Source: Madurella fahalii (Eukaryota > Ascomycota > Sordariomycetes > Sordariales). Taken from it: a stretch of 64,000 nt of DNA. Every line of letters starts with the position of its first letter. Position 1 is the first letter of the stretch. Location: NCBI GenBank assembly GCA_029876055.1, contig CM056877.1, positions 992,001 through 1,056,000 on the forward strand. Reading direction: 5' to 3'. The notes under the pieces are model-generated. The model did not search any database. It was not told the DNA's origin and saw nothing but the letters and a program-made list of their open reading frames with translations. The position numbers and the translations under genes were made by a program. Shown here piece by piece: positions 1-11,851 of this stretch.

Positions 1-1066
1 CAGGATCTGCCCCATATTCAGCAGTCCGATTTGGAACCGCGTCGCAGGACGTTTTACTGTGTTTATTCTCTAGACAGGTTGGTATTGGTCTCTGTTGCGT
101 TTTTCTCGGCTTTCTCTAACATTGGTTTCCTCAAGGGCAATAAGTATGGTTCACGCTCGTGCTTTCTCATTTTACGACGATGCCGTGTCCGTAGCTCTCC
201 CCTCGCCGACCAACTCAAGCAACCCTCTCTCCATGGCAGGCTCTATCGGGAAACCTAGCCCGCCAGATGCGTCGATCCCGCTCTTCAAGTTGCGCCAGTT
301 GCAGTCTAGCTGGTACCAGACGCTCTTCCAGTCTGATCCGAACGACCCCCTGCCCGACCCAACTGCCTACATCTGGCAGGTGTGCTTCGACATGCGGGAG
401 TGGTCCGACAGGCTCCCCGACAACATGCCGATCCGCATCCGGGAGATGCTCGATCTGGAGCTGCGGTACAGCTACGTTTACTGCATCGCACCGAGCGCGA
501 GGGCGCCACACCTGACTCCGTACGGAAGGGTGTTGATCTTCGAGCACGTCATCTCGTACATGAATAGGATATACGGCATCGCCAGCTCAGTGGTCAACAC
601 GGCGTTCTACACTTACCACGACGCACTGAGGGTCTACTTCATGGGGTCACAGTTTGTCGCGATACTGCGTGACGCAGGCGATCATCTCCTGTCGGGATCC
701 CCGATTCCCATACCTCTCTCTGTGCCGGGCAAGGCGCCCCCTCCCCCGATACCGCCGAGGCTTGAGCGAGACGGCGGTGATAACTTGGACCGCAGCCTCC
801 GTTGCTTGGATAACGTCCGGCTCACCTTGAAATTGTACGGTGACAGGTGGAGAGATGCCTTGTCTCTTTTAGACAGCTTTGAGGCCATGTCCGCAGACAT
901 GTTGGAGAATTTAAATGCGAGGCGGGCTATGAGAGGTGCGGCGGCTGGTCCGGTGCCGAACCCTCCGTACCGCACAACACTTGCCCAGCACCCCACGCAG
1001 CCGCAAGAGGTAAGGTGGATGGATGTCGATGTGGCGCAGATTATCCGGCGAGGAGGGCAAATATGA
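1..1066 (+). CDS. Fungal Zn2Cys6-type transcription factor, C-terminal part (5' truncated)
   Basis: The reading frame is open from base 1, so the gene begins outside the window and its DNA-binding cluster is not seen. The piece RRRTFYCVYSLD joined to RAISMVHARAFSFYDD matches the conserved RRR-hydrophobic-YSLDR...SMxxGRPFSxxDxD stretch of the fungal_trans regulatory domain (PF04082). The join needs an intron at about 78-135 (GTTGGT...TCAAG), which restores the arginine codon and the frame. The rest (about 300 residues, ending in TGA at 1064-1066) is typical of the helical C-terminal region of these regulators, with a proline-rich stretch near 730-760. This family acts in the nucleus as sequence-specific activators or repressors. 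The target is unknown. Family assignment is fairly secure; the specific role cannot be read from this fragment. Confidence 0.75.
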
Positions 1067-2511
1067 TAAGGGACAAGGATCGCACATTCGGTGGGCAAGG
1101 TTCCTGATAGGTTGATGCGGATGACTAGAACGCGAGGGATGGGTTCGGCGCTCTGGAAAAGATGCAGAGAGTTGGGATAATCATGCCGAGTGGGAGTCGG
1201 GAGTTTGGACGCTAAAGAGCTCTGTTTATGATGCCCCATGTCTTCCCAGACAGGTCTTTTTCTTGGCTAGCACTGCCGTTGCGGCTCAATGGTCTCACCT
1301 ATTTCCGTTCTCCACTTCAAGCGCTGTCAGGTTCCTTTGTTACCATTATGAGCCTACTCTGTTTCCGCCGGTAGCACTAAAAAGGGGGCTCCACGGGGAA
1401 ACCAAATCCCGTCGGCCAAGGCAACGGCAGACTCAGCGAGGAGTCCGAAATGTTTCGGATGCCGTACTTGGGGTGTACCGCAGTACAAGTGATCTCTATC
1501 GCGGGGTAATCTGACCATTTCTCTCTCATGGTGTCTTAACTGAGGGAAGCTGGCGGCGGAAGGATTCCGTCTGCCGGTGTCAGCAATCGGCAGTCGCAGT
1601 TTCTTTTTCTTCTTCTTTTTTTTTTTCGCCCCTTTCGCCTTCAGTCCAGTTGCGCCAGAAGTGATGAGTTTAGTTAAAACGCGGGTTGTACAGGACAGCC
1701 AGCTGCACAAATCTGTAATTAACCGATAGGCAACCCGACCCGCCGGGGGTCTTTCGAGCGTCGGCACGGGGGAGGCAATGGCATGGTGTGTAGCGACGCC
1801 GCGCAATAGTGCTTGAGCGCATGCACCGCGCCGTTCGCTCGGACAGACGGTAACGGCCCAAGGACCGGCGGGTGAAGAGCTTAGGACCGACGTGGTCCCG
1901 ATGAGACCGTGGCAACGGCACAGCAGTGATGGCGCTCCTTTGTTCTCTCGACGGGCAATCAGATCCCATGACGCACATGCAGGATGCGTAGGAACGAATT
2001 CGGCGCCCGCTCGAAGTGGGCTTTATTGGATCCCGTCGGGTCAAAGTCGTTGTTTGGTGGTGTGTACTACATCAATCGGCAGGTCCTCGACGGATTGGGG
2101 CGGGCAACTTCGGAGTGTATCGAGCTCCCGCGCGCCCGACCCGCAGCTTTCGGTCCCGGAGATAGGAACGCGAGCACGATGTCCCCCATCAGCTCTGAGG
2201 AAATGCGCGGCAAAGAACAGCAGCAGACGTAAGCACCGGCCCGCCCTATGAGTCTGCGCCGTATTTCGGCCAACGTCACATCCGGGCCGGGTGCTGCGTC
2301 AGGGCACGCATTCTTCTGGTCCTGCCGATGCTCGGTTTGAATGCATGCGGTTTGGGGACGAGGCAATATATAGGGGTCTTGCCTTTGTACCGTGGTGGTG
2401 GAATGATACCTTTCGATTTTACCTAGGTGGCCTAGGTTACTTCATATCACCGCCTGATCTAGCAGAGCATCCCGTGATACTGGAAGAGCTTCTCGAAGGC
2501 AACCCCCTATC
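1067..2511. other. Intergenic region between transcription factor and O-methyltransferase
   Basis: No convincing gene is seen. It holds a pyrimidine/T-rich tract at about 1600-1627 and, near its right end, palindromic ACCTAGGTGGCCTAGGTT at 2421-2438 and a TATA-like sequence upstream of the next gene. Short ORFs on both strands lack family features. Confidence 0.6.
2367..2372 (+). promoter_or_regulatory. TATA-like element of the O-methyltransferase gene
   Basis: TATATA lies 140 bp upstream of the ATG at 2512, a usual distance for a fungal promoter with a 5' leader of about 100 bases. No experiment supports it. Confidence 0.35.
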
Positions 2512-3487
2512 ATGGAACCCGTAATGAAGATCATCTACGGCACATCGGGCGCCACAGACCACGCCGCGCCTCAGCTGACTTCCCCCGATGCTGTTGAAGC
2601 GCTCAAGGCTATACAAGGGATCATCAACGCGTTCTTCCCCGACAACACCTCGCAGAGGAGACTCGCAATCCCAACACCTGAGTTGAGTCCGGTTCCAAAG
2701 TTCAGGAAGCTTGGAGAACGTCACGATGGGGCTGTGAACGAAGGCCCGGCGGAACCGAGTCAGGAGGGTGCTCGCTTGGAGGAACCTACGCTCGCCGGCA
2801 GCCCACCATCAAGGGAAACGATTAAGGTAAATGAGTTAGGCAGGACGGAAGAGCCTGCAACAGATGGCTCAGTCCCGACCCACCACACTCAGGATACCAC
2901 GGACAACCATAGCCAAGATGCCACCGTCAACACGGCCAGGGAAACGGAGTCTCACCTGCCACCAACTGCCATTCCCGACGGCACTACCAAGCAGCCGCCC
3001 CTTAAGACGGCTGGAATGGGACCTCCGGACCCTAAGCAAGCGCGCCTCCGCCACCTCACTGACACCATCAGCCGCGGCATCGACCAGCTCTCCACCACCG
3101 ACGACGACGCCCTGCGCGTCAAGACGGCGACGGCTGCTCTCGAGCTGGCCAACGCGGTCCGGCCGCCCTCTGACACCATCATGAGCTGGTTCGCAACCAT
3201 GTCCGTTGTGTCCGCTGTGCGGTTGTTCCAGCACTGGGGCGCGTTCGAAGCAATCCCGTCCGGCCCGGGGGAGAGCATCACGTATGCCGAGCTTGCGCGA
3301 CGCATCGACGCCGACGAAGGCCTCGTCGGTACGTGTCCCCGCTATTCCTCCCCTACCGCCCTTCCGCCAACAGCTAACCACAAGCACCGAGGAAAACAGT
3401 CCGCGTGGCCTCCATGCTCACCTCGGCCCACATCCTCTCGCACAACCCGCCGTCCCCCACCAGTAGTAGCAGCAGCAACAACAACAA

Positions 3488-3523
<36 letters not shown>

Positions 3524-4597
3524 CAGTACCATCTCGCACACCGCGACCTCACATCTCCTCCTCCCGCCCTCCCCACTCGCAGCAATGTTCCAGCTGCTGT
3601 ACACCAACATCCTCGCCGCCTCGCCGCACCTCCCGGCCTACTTCGCCCGCTACGGCCGCGCCGAGCCGCGCGGCCCCGCCCACGTCCCCGCCTCGTACGC
3701 CGCCGGCCGCCCGGAGCTCGACTACTTCGCGCTGCTGCGGCGCGACCCGCCCGCCCTGCGCCTCTTCATGCGCGCCATGGCCGTCAGCCACGCGCGCGTG
3801 CCCGTCGTTGGCATGTACCCGCGGGACCGGGTCGAGGGGGCGGTGGCGCGGGGCCGGGAGGGCCCCGCCCGGGCCCCGGTGTGGGTGGATGTGGGCGGGG
3901 GCGCGGGGCATGTGCTGAAGTTGTGGCGGCGGGCGTTTCCGGGCCTGCGCGAGGTGGGGTGTGTGGTGCAGGATCTGGAGGCGGTGGTGAGGGAGGCGGA
4001 GGAGAACAGTTTCGGGGATGAGGAGTTGGGCGGGGTGGAGTGGGTTGCGGTGGACTTCTTCAAGGAGGCACCTGTGCGAGGTACGTTTTCGTTTTCTCGC
4101 TTAACTTTTGGCATACCTAAGCAAAAATCCACAAGTTCCGGTCGGAGAGACTGCTGGGCTGGGCTGGGCTGGGCTGACGACGACGGCGGGCTGGAATAGG
4201 CGCCTCCATCTATTACCTCCGCCACATCCTCCGCGACTACTCGGACCCGGTCGCCACCACCATCCTGCGCAACGTGGCCAGGGCCATGGACGGCGGCAGC
4301 CGCGTGCTGATCTCGGAGCAGCTCAACCCCGACACGGACTCGGGCCCGCTGCCACTGTACGCGGCCTTCAAGGACTTCTCGATGCTCGCTGTCGGAGGCA
4401 AGGAGCGCTCACTCAAGCAATTCGTGGCCGTCGCGGACGCTGCGGGGTTACGCGTGTCGGGGGTGTTCCGGGACGAGGGCACGCTGCATGCTGTTGTTGA
4501 GTTGGCGCTCAAGGACGGGGTTGACGGCGAGGTGGGTGCGGTTGAAGTGGGTGTGGACGGAGAGAGTAAAAAGTCTGATGAGATTCGCGTGTCTTGA
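2512..4597 (+). CDS. SAM-dependent O-methyltransferase, COMT-like (three exons)
   Basis: Exons 2512-3328, 3400-4080 and 4200-4597 join in frame across introns GTACGT...ACAG (71 bp) and GTACGT...ATAG (119 bp) to give about 631 residues. VWVDVGGGAGHV (about residue 425) is the glycine-rich SAM-binding loop, followed by VVQDLEAVV, and GASIYYLRHILRDYSD is the family's F/YxxRxxLHDW-type motif of class II plant/fungal O-methyltransferases (Methyltransf_2). Family members methylate hydroxyls of aromatic or polyketide products. The first 170 residues are low-complexity and charged, and a Ser/Asn-rich run from an AAC/AGC microsatellite (about 3464-3523) interrupts the dimerisation half. The usual length is 380-480 residues, so this protein is long, and translation may start at a later ATG such as MGPPDPKQ. 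No polyketide synthase or other cluster gene is adjacent, so the substrate is unknown. Confidence 0.82.
3464..3524. repeat. AAC/AGC trinucleotide microsatellite in coding sequence
   Basis: A run of AGT/AGC, then AAC and AGC triplets encodes Ser and Asn homopolymers in exon 2 of the O-methyltransferase. The opposite strand is also open, which explains spurious Leu- and Ala-rich ORFs there. Confidence 0.8.
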
Positions 4598-5524
4598 TTT
4601 CGGTGGCAAGCTGAGGGATGTGATGGGCGAAAGGGAGCGAATCCCAAGGCCACCTATATCCGCGAGCTAGCACACTCTGAATCCTGACGGCTGCAAGGCT
4701 GCATGTGCACGGGCCGTATCCTCGGACTGGGATCGAGACCTGGGAGGTAAGCCGGGCTAGTGGGACTGCAGTGGTCATTCGGCATTGCAAAGCGCGGGCT
4801 CATCCCAGCGTGTGTTGGCATTCTTATCGGCTTAAGGCACCGTTTAGGAGCGATGGGCGCTGGCCGATGACAACGCTGCTGACCACCACCATTGCGTCTA
4901 TGCGGTCGGCCCGCGGACCGAAAGCTTATCTACAAGGTCCCCGCTTCTGATGCTGCTTAGACATAATAGATATAAGGCACGAGATCACCTACTTAGGTAT
5001 ATAGAGCAGACCAACTATCCTGCGCTTAAAAAGGACGAAGCAGCAACCCATCAGCAAAATTCTCTTGTCCAGGACAATCCCAAGCTACAAATCCTGTTTC
5101 TCGGTGCATTCTTCCTAAGAGTCGAAGTGCGATACTTAGCCCTTAATCACTATGTAGATACCTATATGTCCCTAGCTAGTACTTTTGCTAACGAGGTGTA
5201 CACCTAGAATCATAGGTCTGGAACCGCTGCGGACAATATCTCTTGGAGGTGCCATGACCGCCTGTTTTGCTGATTGCCCGAAACCAGAATCAGGGCCACA
5301 CGCTTCCAGGGATTAGGAGGCTGTGGCAGGTCTACAATCCTTCGTCGCCAAACAGTGTGGCACAGATACAGGTTTTACGAGCAGCATAGATTGGGTCGTA
5401 AGAGGTATTGTTTGCCAGGTATTGGGACAATAGCCAGACAACCGAAGTGCGGCTGCTACTACCTGGCTAGGCCTAATTACCTACCTAGTCAAAGGATCCT
5501 GGACATACCTGGGCCCCCCTCCCC
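4598..5524. other. Gene-poor intergenic region
   Basis: No gene recognised. AT content rises to the right. It contains several TACCTA/TAGGTA-type short motifs, for example CACCTACTTAGGTAT at about 4986-5000 and a cluster at 5457-5490. Confidence 0.55.
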
Positions 5525-6596
5525 TCACCACTTGTCAACATAGTGCAGGAAGCTACCGCTGGCACCTTCGAGAAGACGTGACAGCCGTCTGCAGTCGGCG
5601 TGGCGGAGAGCTGCGTGTTCTTCTTCATGTCCTTCGCCTTGGAGAGGAACTTGGGCTTGCCCTATTCACCTCCAGCCGAGCGGATCACACGGCGCAGCTT
5701 ATATGCCTCCTGCGCCTTGACGCTGTAGTAGAGGTACACCTGGGACGTGGCCGCGTTCCAAGCAGCGGCCAGCGGCGTCCAATCGATGGCGTCGGTCACA
5801 TCGTCTAGTCTCGCGCCTTTCCATTTGGAAATATACCCTTGTTAGCTGTGTCTGTGTGAGTTGGTTTAGAAAGCAAGGGCGGATAATGTACGAGCCTCCT
5901 TGGTAATGTTGTAGTCATGGACGCCGCTGTTGCTACCCTGGTAGATGATATGGCAGGCACTGTTCTTGGTGTCGTAGTAGGTAGTCAGATGGGTCTCGTC
6001 GCCGATATGGCTTAGTGAGAGCTTTGTCTTGCTCGGGTCCTCGTCCCAGAGTGAGTATTCGTAGATGGCCCCGAGTTCAGTCCTGTTATAGTTAGTGTGA
6101 TAGTGCCACCGTTGTATCCTCTAGGAAATTTAGGACGGCTTATGGCTTTCTGTAGTATAGGAAGGCACTGAAACCGTCGCTCTCAGGACGCAGCGTGGTG
6201 ACAATCCGACCGAACTTCGTCTCGGAGAAGAGATTGAGAGGCTGATAGACGGGGCTGATGAAGTTCACCTCAGCCACGGTCTCTGAAGTGGTGCCGTTGT
6301 TGACAGTACGCGTCTTGAGTCCGTAGACGGTCGACTAGACCGAGGTTAAGTGTGCACACATCAGCGCGAGGGCAGACGGAGGAGACATACCAGGTCACCC
6401 TGGCGAAATGAGGCGAGAGCCGAGTTCTCCATCATCGGCCCGTTAGACAAGGTGGACTAGGTCCCAAAGGTGGAACCCTTCTCCTTAGAGTTAGCCGTCG
6501 ACTTGGTCGTCAAGTGAACGAAGCGCAAGGCACTGATAGAGAAAAGGAGATCTCACCGTCTTTAGCAGGATTGACAATGGAAGTGACTCCGGCCAT
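5525..6596 (-). pseudogene. Decayed lectin / beta-propeller-like gene
   Basis: On the minus strand, from an ATG at 6596, a multi-exon reading frame can be followed to a TGA at 5527-5525. Recognisable pieces are EVNFISPVYQPLNLFSETKF, IYEYSLWDED, WNAATSQVYLYYSVKAQEAY and ADGCHVF. The repeated short blades with aromatic residues resemble fungal fucose-specific-lectin-like propellers, but that assignment is tentative. It is broken by in-frame TAG at 6459-6457 and 5664-5662 (both CAG-to-TAG in context) and by a one-base frame loss near 5574, after which the frame continues to a natural end. The first exon junction near 6575-6530 is also out of frame, and one intron near 6135 has a GC rather than GT donor. 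Splice signals elsewhere (GTATGT at 6391, GTACAT near 5895) are intact. The gene is therefore recently dead, or unusually spliced if expressed. Confidence 0.6.
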
Positions 6597-6729
6597 AGTG
6601 GTCAGATTGAGGCAGCGGGACAACATTGGCGGTAAAAGTAATTGTAGGGTAGGTAGATAATAGAGGTAATTGTCTGAGAATGTTAGAGGGGAAAGTTTGG
6701 GCTGGTCTTCTCACGGCGAGCCAGGCGCT

Positions 6730-6735
6730 CTTATA
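6730..6735 (-). promoter_or_regulatory. TATA-like element upstream of the lectin-like pseudogene
   Basis: TATAAG on the minus strand, about 135 bp upstream of the ATG at 6596. It suggests the locus once had a normal promoter. Confidence 0.3.
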
Positions 6736-7731
6736 CCTTCAGCCCTCACTCAGCCTTGTCCTGCACGGGTGCCCGGTTATTAACCGCAGCGCCTGTAGTC
6801 CAGGCCATGGAAATAGTGTTTGTTGATAATCGTGCTTACTGCCAATACCAGAGGGCTGCAGTCGAGAGAACCTGCGTGAAGAGGTATTCGCGAGTATCAC
6901 AGTAACGACTTTAAGTCACGGAGGTGTTCCAGTACTCCAAAGCAGGAGTAAAAGCAATTTCTTTTCCAGAACCATCGTATGTATCTCGTACCTCGGCCAC
7001 TGTTGAAGTCTGTTGCGTTTGACGTAGCCTGAACATACAACATATCTTGGGTCCTCTCCCTTCCTGGACAGTCCCACGTGAAGCGAGACAACCCCTCTTT
7101 CGGTTACAAGCTCTTGCGGTAGCAGCTGCATGGCTCCCGTTGTAGCCTCATTCGAGCGAGCCGGCAATCCATTCAAACGACAGACTACCTACCTTGTCAG
7201 GTATCACTGCATCCAAGCAATCTGCTTCCCCTCGGGGCCAAGGCAAATGTCCCTATCTCCTTCCTGACATGATATCGCTCGTCGCATCGAAATTGCCTTG
7301 TTCGGTCAGCCTCCGAGCATCTCTGTATGGATGATTGGTGCATCAGTGCACACCTATGCGTGACAACCCCGCTCAGACGCCCGAGATCAGCACGGAATCG
7401 CGGAGCCTTGTCGGCGATAGGGAGCTTCGACGGGCGTTGAGGGCATCACATTGGTCGAGAAGGATACCCCATATAGGGGGCTGAGCCAATATTGCTACCT
7501 TGCGTATCGAGATGCAGGCAATTCAGCTGCTACAGATCTGCAATTATCGTTCTGTGCTGTGTAAGCACCGAGGGAAGTATGATCACGGACAGGCCGGAGC
7601 CTCGCACGGAACCCAATTTCTTTCCGCCCGGCGTTCGTCACCCGAGGCCTCAGTGATCTTGTTGCACACTCTATGGTTTCTGAAGCCACTATCCATCCCG
7701 AGGGAGACCGGTACACTGTGTGCATAATAGC
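6736..7731. other. Intergenic region upstream of the HET-domain gene
   Basis: No gene recognised. Minus-strand ORFs around 6900-7180 are short and lack family features. A TATA-like CATATAGG at about 7470 may belong to the HET gene promoter. Confidence 0.5.
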
Positions 7732-10722
7732 ATGTCTCCAGCGATGAAGATGCACGAGTCAACACGCCGCGGCGTGGTTCAGATTCACGAGCATTGTCCC
7801 CAACGACCATACGTCGAGCTTACCGTGCCTAAGGATGCCCAGACAGTCACGGCGGCCTCGTTCACAACTGTCTCCCGCGACCAGGGCTGGGCAGACAGCA
7901 AGGTACAGTCATACACCTGGTTTGAGGTTGTCCTCCGGCGCCCCGAGGGAAAGAAGAGCGACCTGGGCGCCATCCGGATCCAGCACAATCGTGTCGCCAA
8001 CCCCGAATTCTTCGAGGTCACCACCCGATGGGATGCCCAGCTTCCCGAGCTGCGCTCCAGCGTCTGGCTGCGGTCGCTCCGGCCTGGCGATGTCATTCAG
8101 CTCGTCGGCAAGGCAGTCTATCCGGGATGGGTAAATATCGTCAAAGAAGCCACCATCAAAATCGAATATCTACCATCCATTCCCGGGGAGGCAGCTGAGC
8201 TGCAGCAACCCCCCGCTCCATCCATCCCCGTCAGCTACTACCGGCCTCTTGAGTACCTGAACCGGGAGATCCGCCTGCTGGTAGTCCAGCCTGGCAGGTT
8301 CGATGAACCCGTCCACGCCCGCTTTGCCCATCTCAGCCTCGCCGGCGAGCCCTCGGACCAGCACACGAGTTTTGAAGCGCTTTCGTACTGCTGGGGCGAC
8401 TCGCCGGAGCGCGTGGACATTGCCCTCGACACCACCAACGGCACGGGAACAGTTCCCCTTAACATCTCCGGCACGGTCGCAAGGGCGATCCGACGACTCC
8501 GCCGTCCAGACACCCCGCTGCGCATCTGGATCGATGCCATTTGCATCAACCAGGCCGACGTTGGGGAGCGGTCACAACAGGTTAGCATCATGGGCACCAT
8601 CTATTCGCGCGCCCAGGCGGTGCATATCTGGCTTGACGAGGGCAGCACGGCTCTCGAGGCGGCGCTGCGGGTGGTTCGCGACATCTCCAACTGCCACAGG
8701 CGCGTCTGCCCCGGCGGCTACGAGTGCTCTTGCCACGGAACTCCCCACACGCTTTGTGCCGCCGATTTCGATGCTCTAGAGCGCAAGGAGGACGTTTCGT
8801 TTGCTGGTATGCTTGAGATCTTCCACCACCACGCCTATTCCACCACCACCTTTGACTCGTATGCCATCGAAGCGGCAGGCGGAAAGGGCAATGTCCACTT
8901 TGCGTATTTTATGCAGAGTCTATTTCAACATCCGTGGTTCCAGCGTGTGTGGGTGGTCCAAGAAGCAACCCTCTCTCAGCACTGTACGCTCGTTCACTAC
9001 GGCAAGGAAGTGATCAACTGGGCGGAATTGCTTTTTGTCAACAGATTGATCATGTCACGCCACTTTGACGGCCAGTCGCCGAACCTGCGAGGACAGCTCA
9101 CGATGCCGGCCATCTGGAACACGTTGGCGGGCGTTCGGGATCAGACGCCGCTTCCACAAATGGGCCGACCTCTGGAGCTCAAGCCTGCGGCCGCGGTCCG
9201 GGGAGGTGATGAGCACAAGCCACTGAGAATATTGCAGGTGTTTCTGGCCGCGCTGGATATGAAAGCCACGGACGCTCGGGACAAGCTCTTCGCGCTGCTC
9301 TCCTTTGGGCAGGAGACGCGAGTCTCCATCCCGCCAGCGCTGCGGCCCGATTACACCAAGTCCGCGTCCGAGGTCATGGCTGACTTTACTCGCTGGTGGA
9401 TCCACGAGTACCGGTCGCTGGATATCCTCTCCTTCATCCACTGCCACCCAGCTCGGGCATGGCAGAGAACTCTCAGCGACTCGGATCCGCGGGCAACGCA
9501 GCCCATCGCACGTCCGACATGGGCCGTCGCCACGGAAGGCTATTCGCGGTGGTCGCACATGACGCTGCTCGAGCAGTTCCCTTTCTTCCGCACCTCGGCC
9601 GACACCGTGCCGAACCGAGCCCTCCTCCAACATCCGGCAGATTCAGACGCCACCGCCGGGGATAGCGATGCCCGAACTAAAGCCAACCAGCCGCCCCTCC
9701 TCCGCCTCCGAGGTCTCAAGCTCGCCACCATCCTCGCCGTCGCCCACCCCCCAAAATCCATGATCTACCCCTATACCTACAACCACTACCGAGACAAAGA
9801 AAACAACAACGAAGCCGACGCTAAACTACCTTCCCCAGAGGACGTCACCGTCCCGACAGTCTTCCACCGTACGTCAAATCCCTGCTCCCCTTCCGTCACT
9901 TACAGCTCCGCTCCGGGCGGGGTGGGTTGCTCTTAATTACCGCCTTCCGAGAGAGTAGCACCTTTTTACTTTGCTCCGCTCCAGAACTTGCTCCTCCCGA
10001 TGCATACCCCACCCCACCCGATCCCGAGTCAGGAAGGAAGAAATCATACCTAAGGTATCTGACATTGTTTTTGTTTTGGACCAGACCTCCTCGACCCGTC
10101 GGGCTACACCGGCATGTGGTCGCACCCGGGCATCAGCAACAAGGACGACGGCATGGGCCCCGACGTGCGCAACCTCATCTTTACCGACCACCTGCGCGCC
10201 CACGCGGGGTATTTTCCTGAGGCTGTGCCGGGCGTGGACGCGCTGCACCCGACAGGGATTAGTACCGGGGGCGGGAGTGCGGGTGCGGGTGCTGCTGGTG
10301 CTGGTGCTGCGGCGGATATAACGTCGGGGAGGAAACCCGCGCAGGAGCAGCAACAAGGTGGAGAAAGGTGTTATTATGAGCGCGTTACGCAGCACGGGGA
10401 GTTGCCCGCTTGCATCGGGCGGTGTTTCTTCGTTGCGTCGGCCGGGAAGGGGAACAGAGACCGGAAGGTAGAAGGTGGTGGCGAGGCCCTGTGGGGGCTA
10501 TGTCCATGGACGGTGGGCGAGGGGGACGTGGTCGCCGTGCTGGCCGGGGGCAAGGTGCCGTTTGTGCTGCGGCCGGTGCTGCAACCGCCCGGGGAGGAGC
10601 AGCTGGGATTCTGCTATGAGTTGATCGGGGAATGCTTTGTGGATTGGGGGGATGTGATGAGTGGGAAGTGGATGAGGATGAGGATGGCTGAGGGGGAAAT
10701 GGATGTGTTTGTGCTGGTCTAG
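7732..10722 (+). CDS. HET-domain protein with conserved N-terminal module
   Basis: Exons 7732-9868 and 10085-10722 join across a GTACGT...CCAG intron of 216 bp, giving about 924 residues. The start is the first ATG; the codon opening the frame at 7720 is GTG. Residues about 215-290 carry the HET signature (PF06985): FEALSYCWGD, then WIDAICINQAD, then RSQQVSIMGTIYSRAQAVHI. HET domains trigger cell death in heterokaryon incompatibility and related fungal immune responses. In front lies about 130 residues with SRDQGWAD, YTWFEV and LRALRPGD-like (here LRSLRPGDVIQLV) motifs, a module I recognise from other fungal HET and NLR-like proteins but cannot name. A Cys/His-rich insert (CHRRVCPGGYECSCHG) interrupts the region after HET, and exon 2 carries a Gly/Ala repeat (10267-10312). 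There is no NACHT or WD40 region. The ligand and partners are unknown. Confidence 0.85.
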
Positions 10723-11851
10723 ATAGGCATGGTACCTTACCTATCTACTGTAGGTAGGGTGGCGCTAGTAGTCTTGGGAGACGAAAACCGGGAGCGATTA
10801 GTAAAGACATATGAATTAGAGAGGTTACTTGAGCCCGTAATACCACGTCGGGGCGGTTTGAAGATGGGAGACTCTGACCAGAATGAAACTCCAATGAGCC
10901 AGGCCTCATAGCCAACTCCCAATCAGTGGCGTGAATATAGACATAGTCCACATAGATCTACTGTGTACATTACCCGTGCCTGAATTCAAGGTAACATCGA
11001 TCCCCGTGAGCCTTGGCCAACGTCATAATTCCGTACTGTGCAAATGTTCACCGAATCGGATACCTGCAGAATTATAGGATGGCCATGGTGAGGTATGGGG
11101 GTGTGCAAGAGCGAATCAAGACGGCTGTCCGTCAGGTTGTGCACGGGCCTACTCGCGGAAACCTCGACTTCCGTTGCGAAACCGGGAATCAGCCTTCCTC
11201 TAGATTCCTTGAGCTGAAATAGAAGCAATAAACTAGAACATTCTTCCCTCGTCCGGAGCTATAGCTGTATTCTCTCTGTTTCAACCTCTAGCCTCCTGCA
11301 GTCTTAAGAAATCCTAGAGCCGTAAGCCGGGCCCCGGACTATGTTTGGACACTAGAGTAGCGGAATATTGCTGTGTTAGCTTCGTCCTGTTCAGCTTACT
11401 AGTACCTGTACTCGACTCCAAAAGCGGCAAGGTATTTCCCGGAGGGAGAATAAGTGAATTCGTCTTTTATAGCAACGGAGAAGACTAATTTCTCTGGAGA
11501 GTACATCGGTATCAACACGTATAAGCGGTACCTTACCCGAAGGCCAATATCGCCGGGCAATGCTAGCAAGCCCGAGCATGCCATTTGATTACCCATTGCA
11601 AAAGCAAAAACCCTCCCTGAACGGAAATAAAAGTTGTTGCCGGGAAGCTCTTACACTCCCTTGTGGATCGCCCATCGTTCCCTCAAACCCGAATGCGGAA
11701 TCACTGCTCAGTAGTACGCGTTACACGAGAACAAGAACATTCCAAAGGTCAATGCATCAATTTATGTACCAGAAGCGAACAAGAAAATCCTAACCATGCA
11801 TCAAATAAACTATGTACAGTCAAGTATGCCGGTCCCTGCAGCGCTGACCCT
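10723..11851. other. Intergenic region between HET gene and cbh1 (convergent)
   Basis: Both flanking genes end here, so it should contain their 3' UTRs and terminators. A GTACCTTACC...GTAGGTAGGG palindrome lies at about 10731-10759. No gene recognised. Confidence 0.55.

Noticed and set aside
2291..2524. Plus-strand ORF of 77 codons just before the O-methyltransferase
   Set aside because: Overlaps the likely TATA box and leader of the methyltransferase and shows no family feature.
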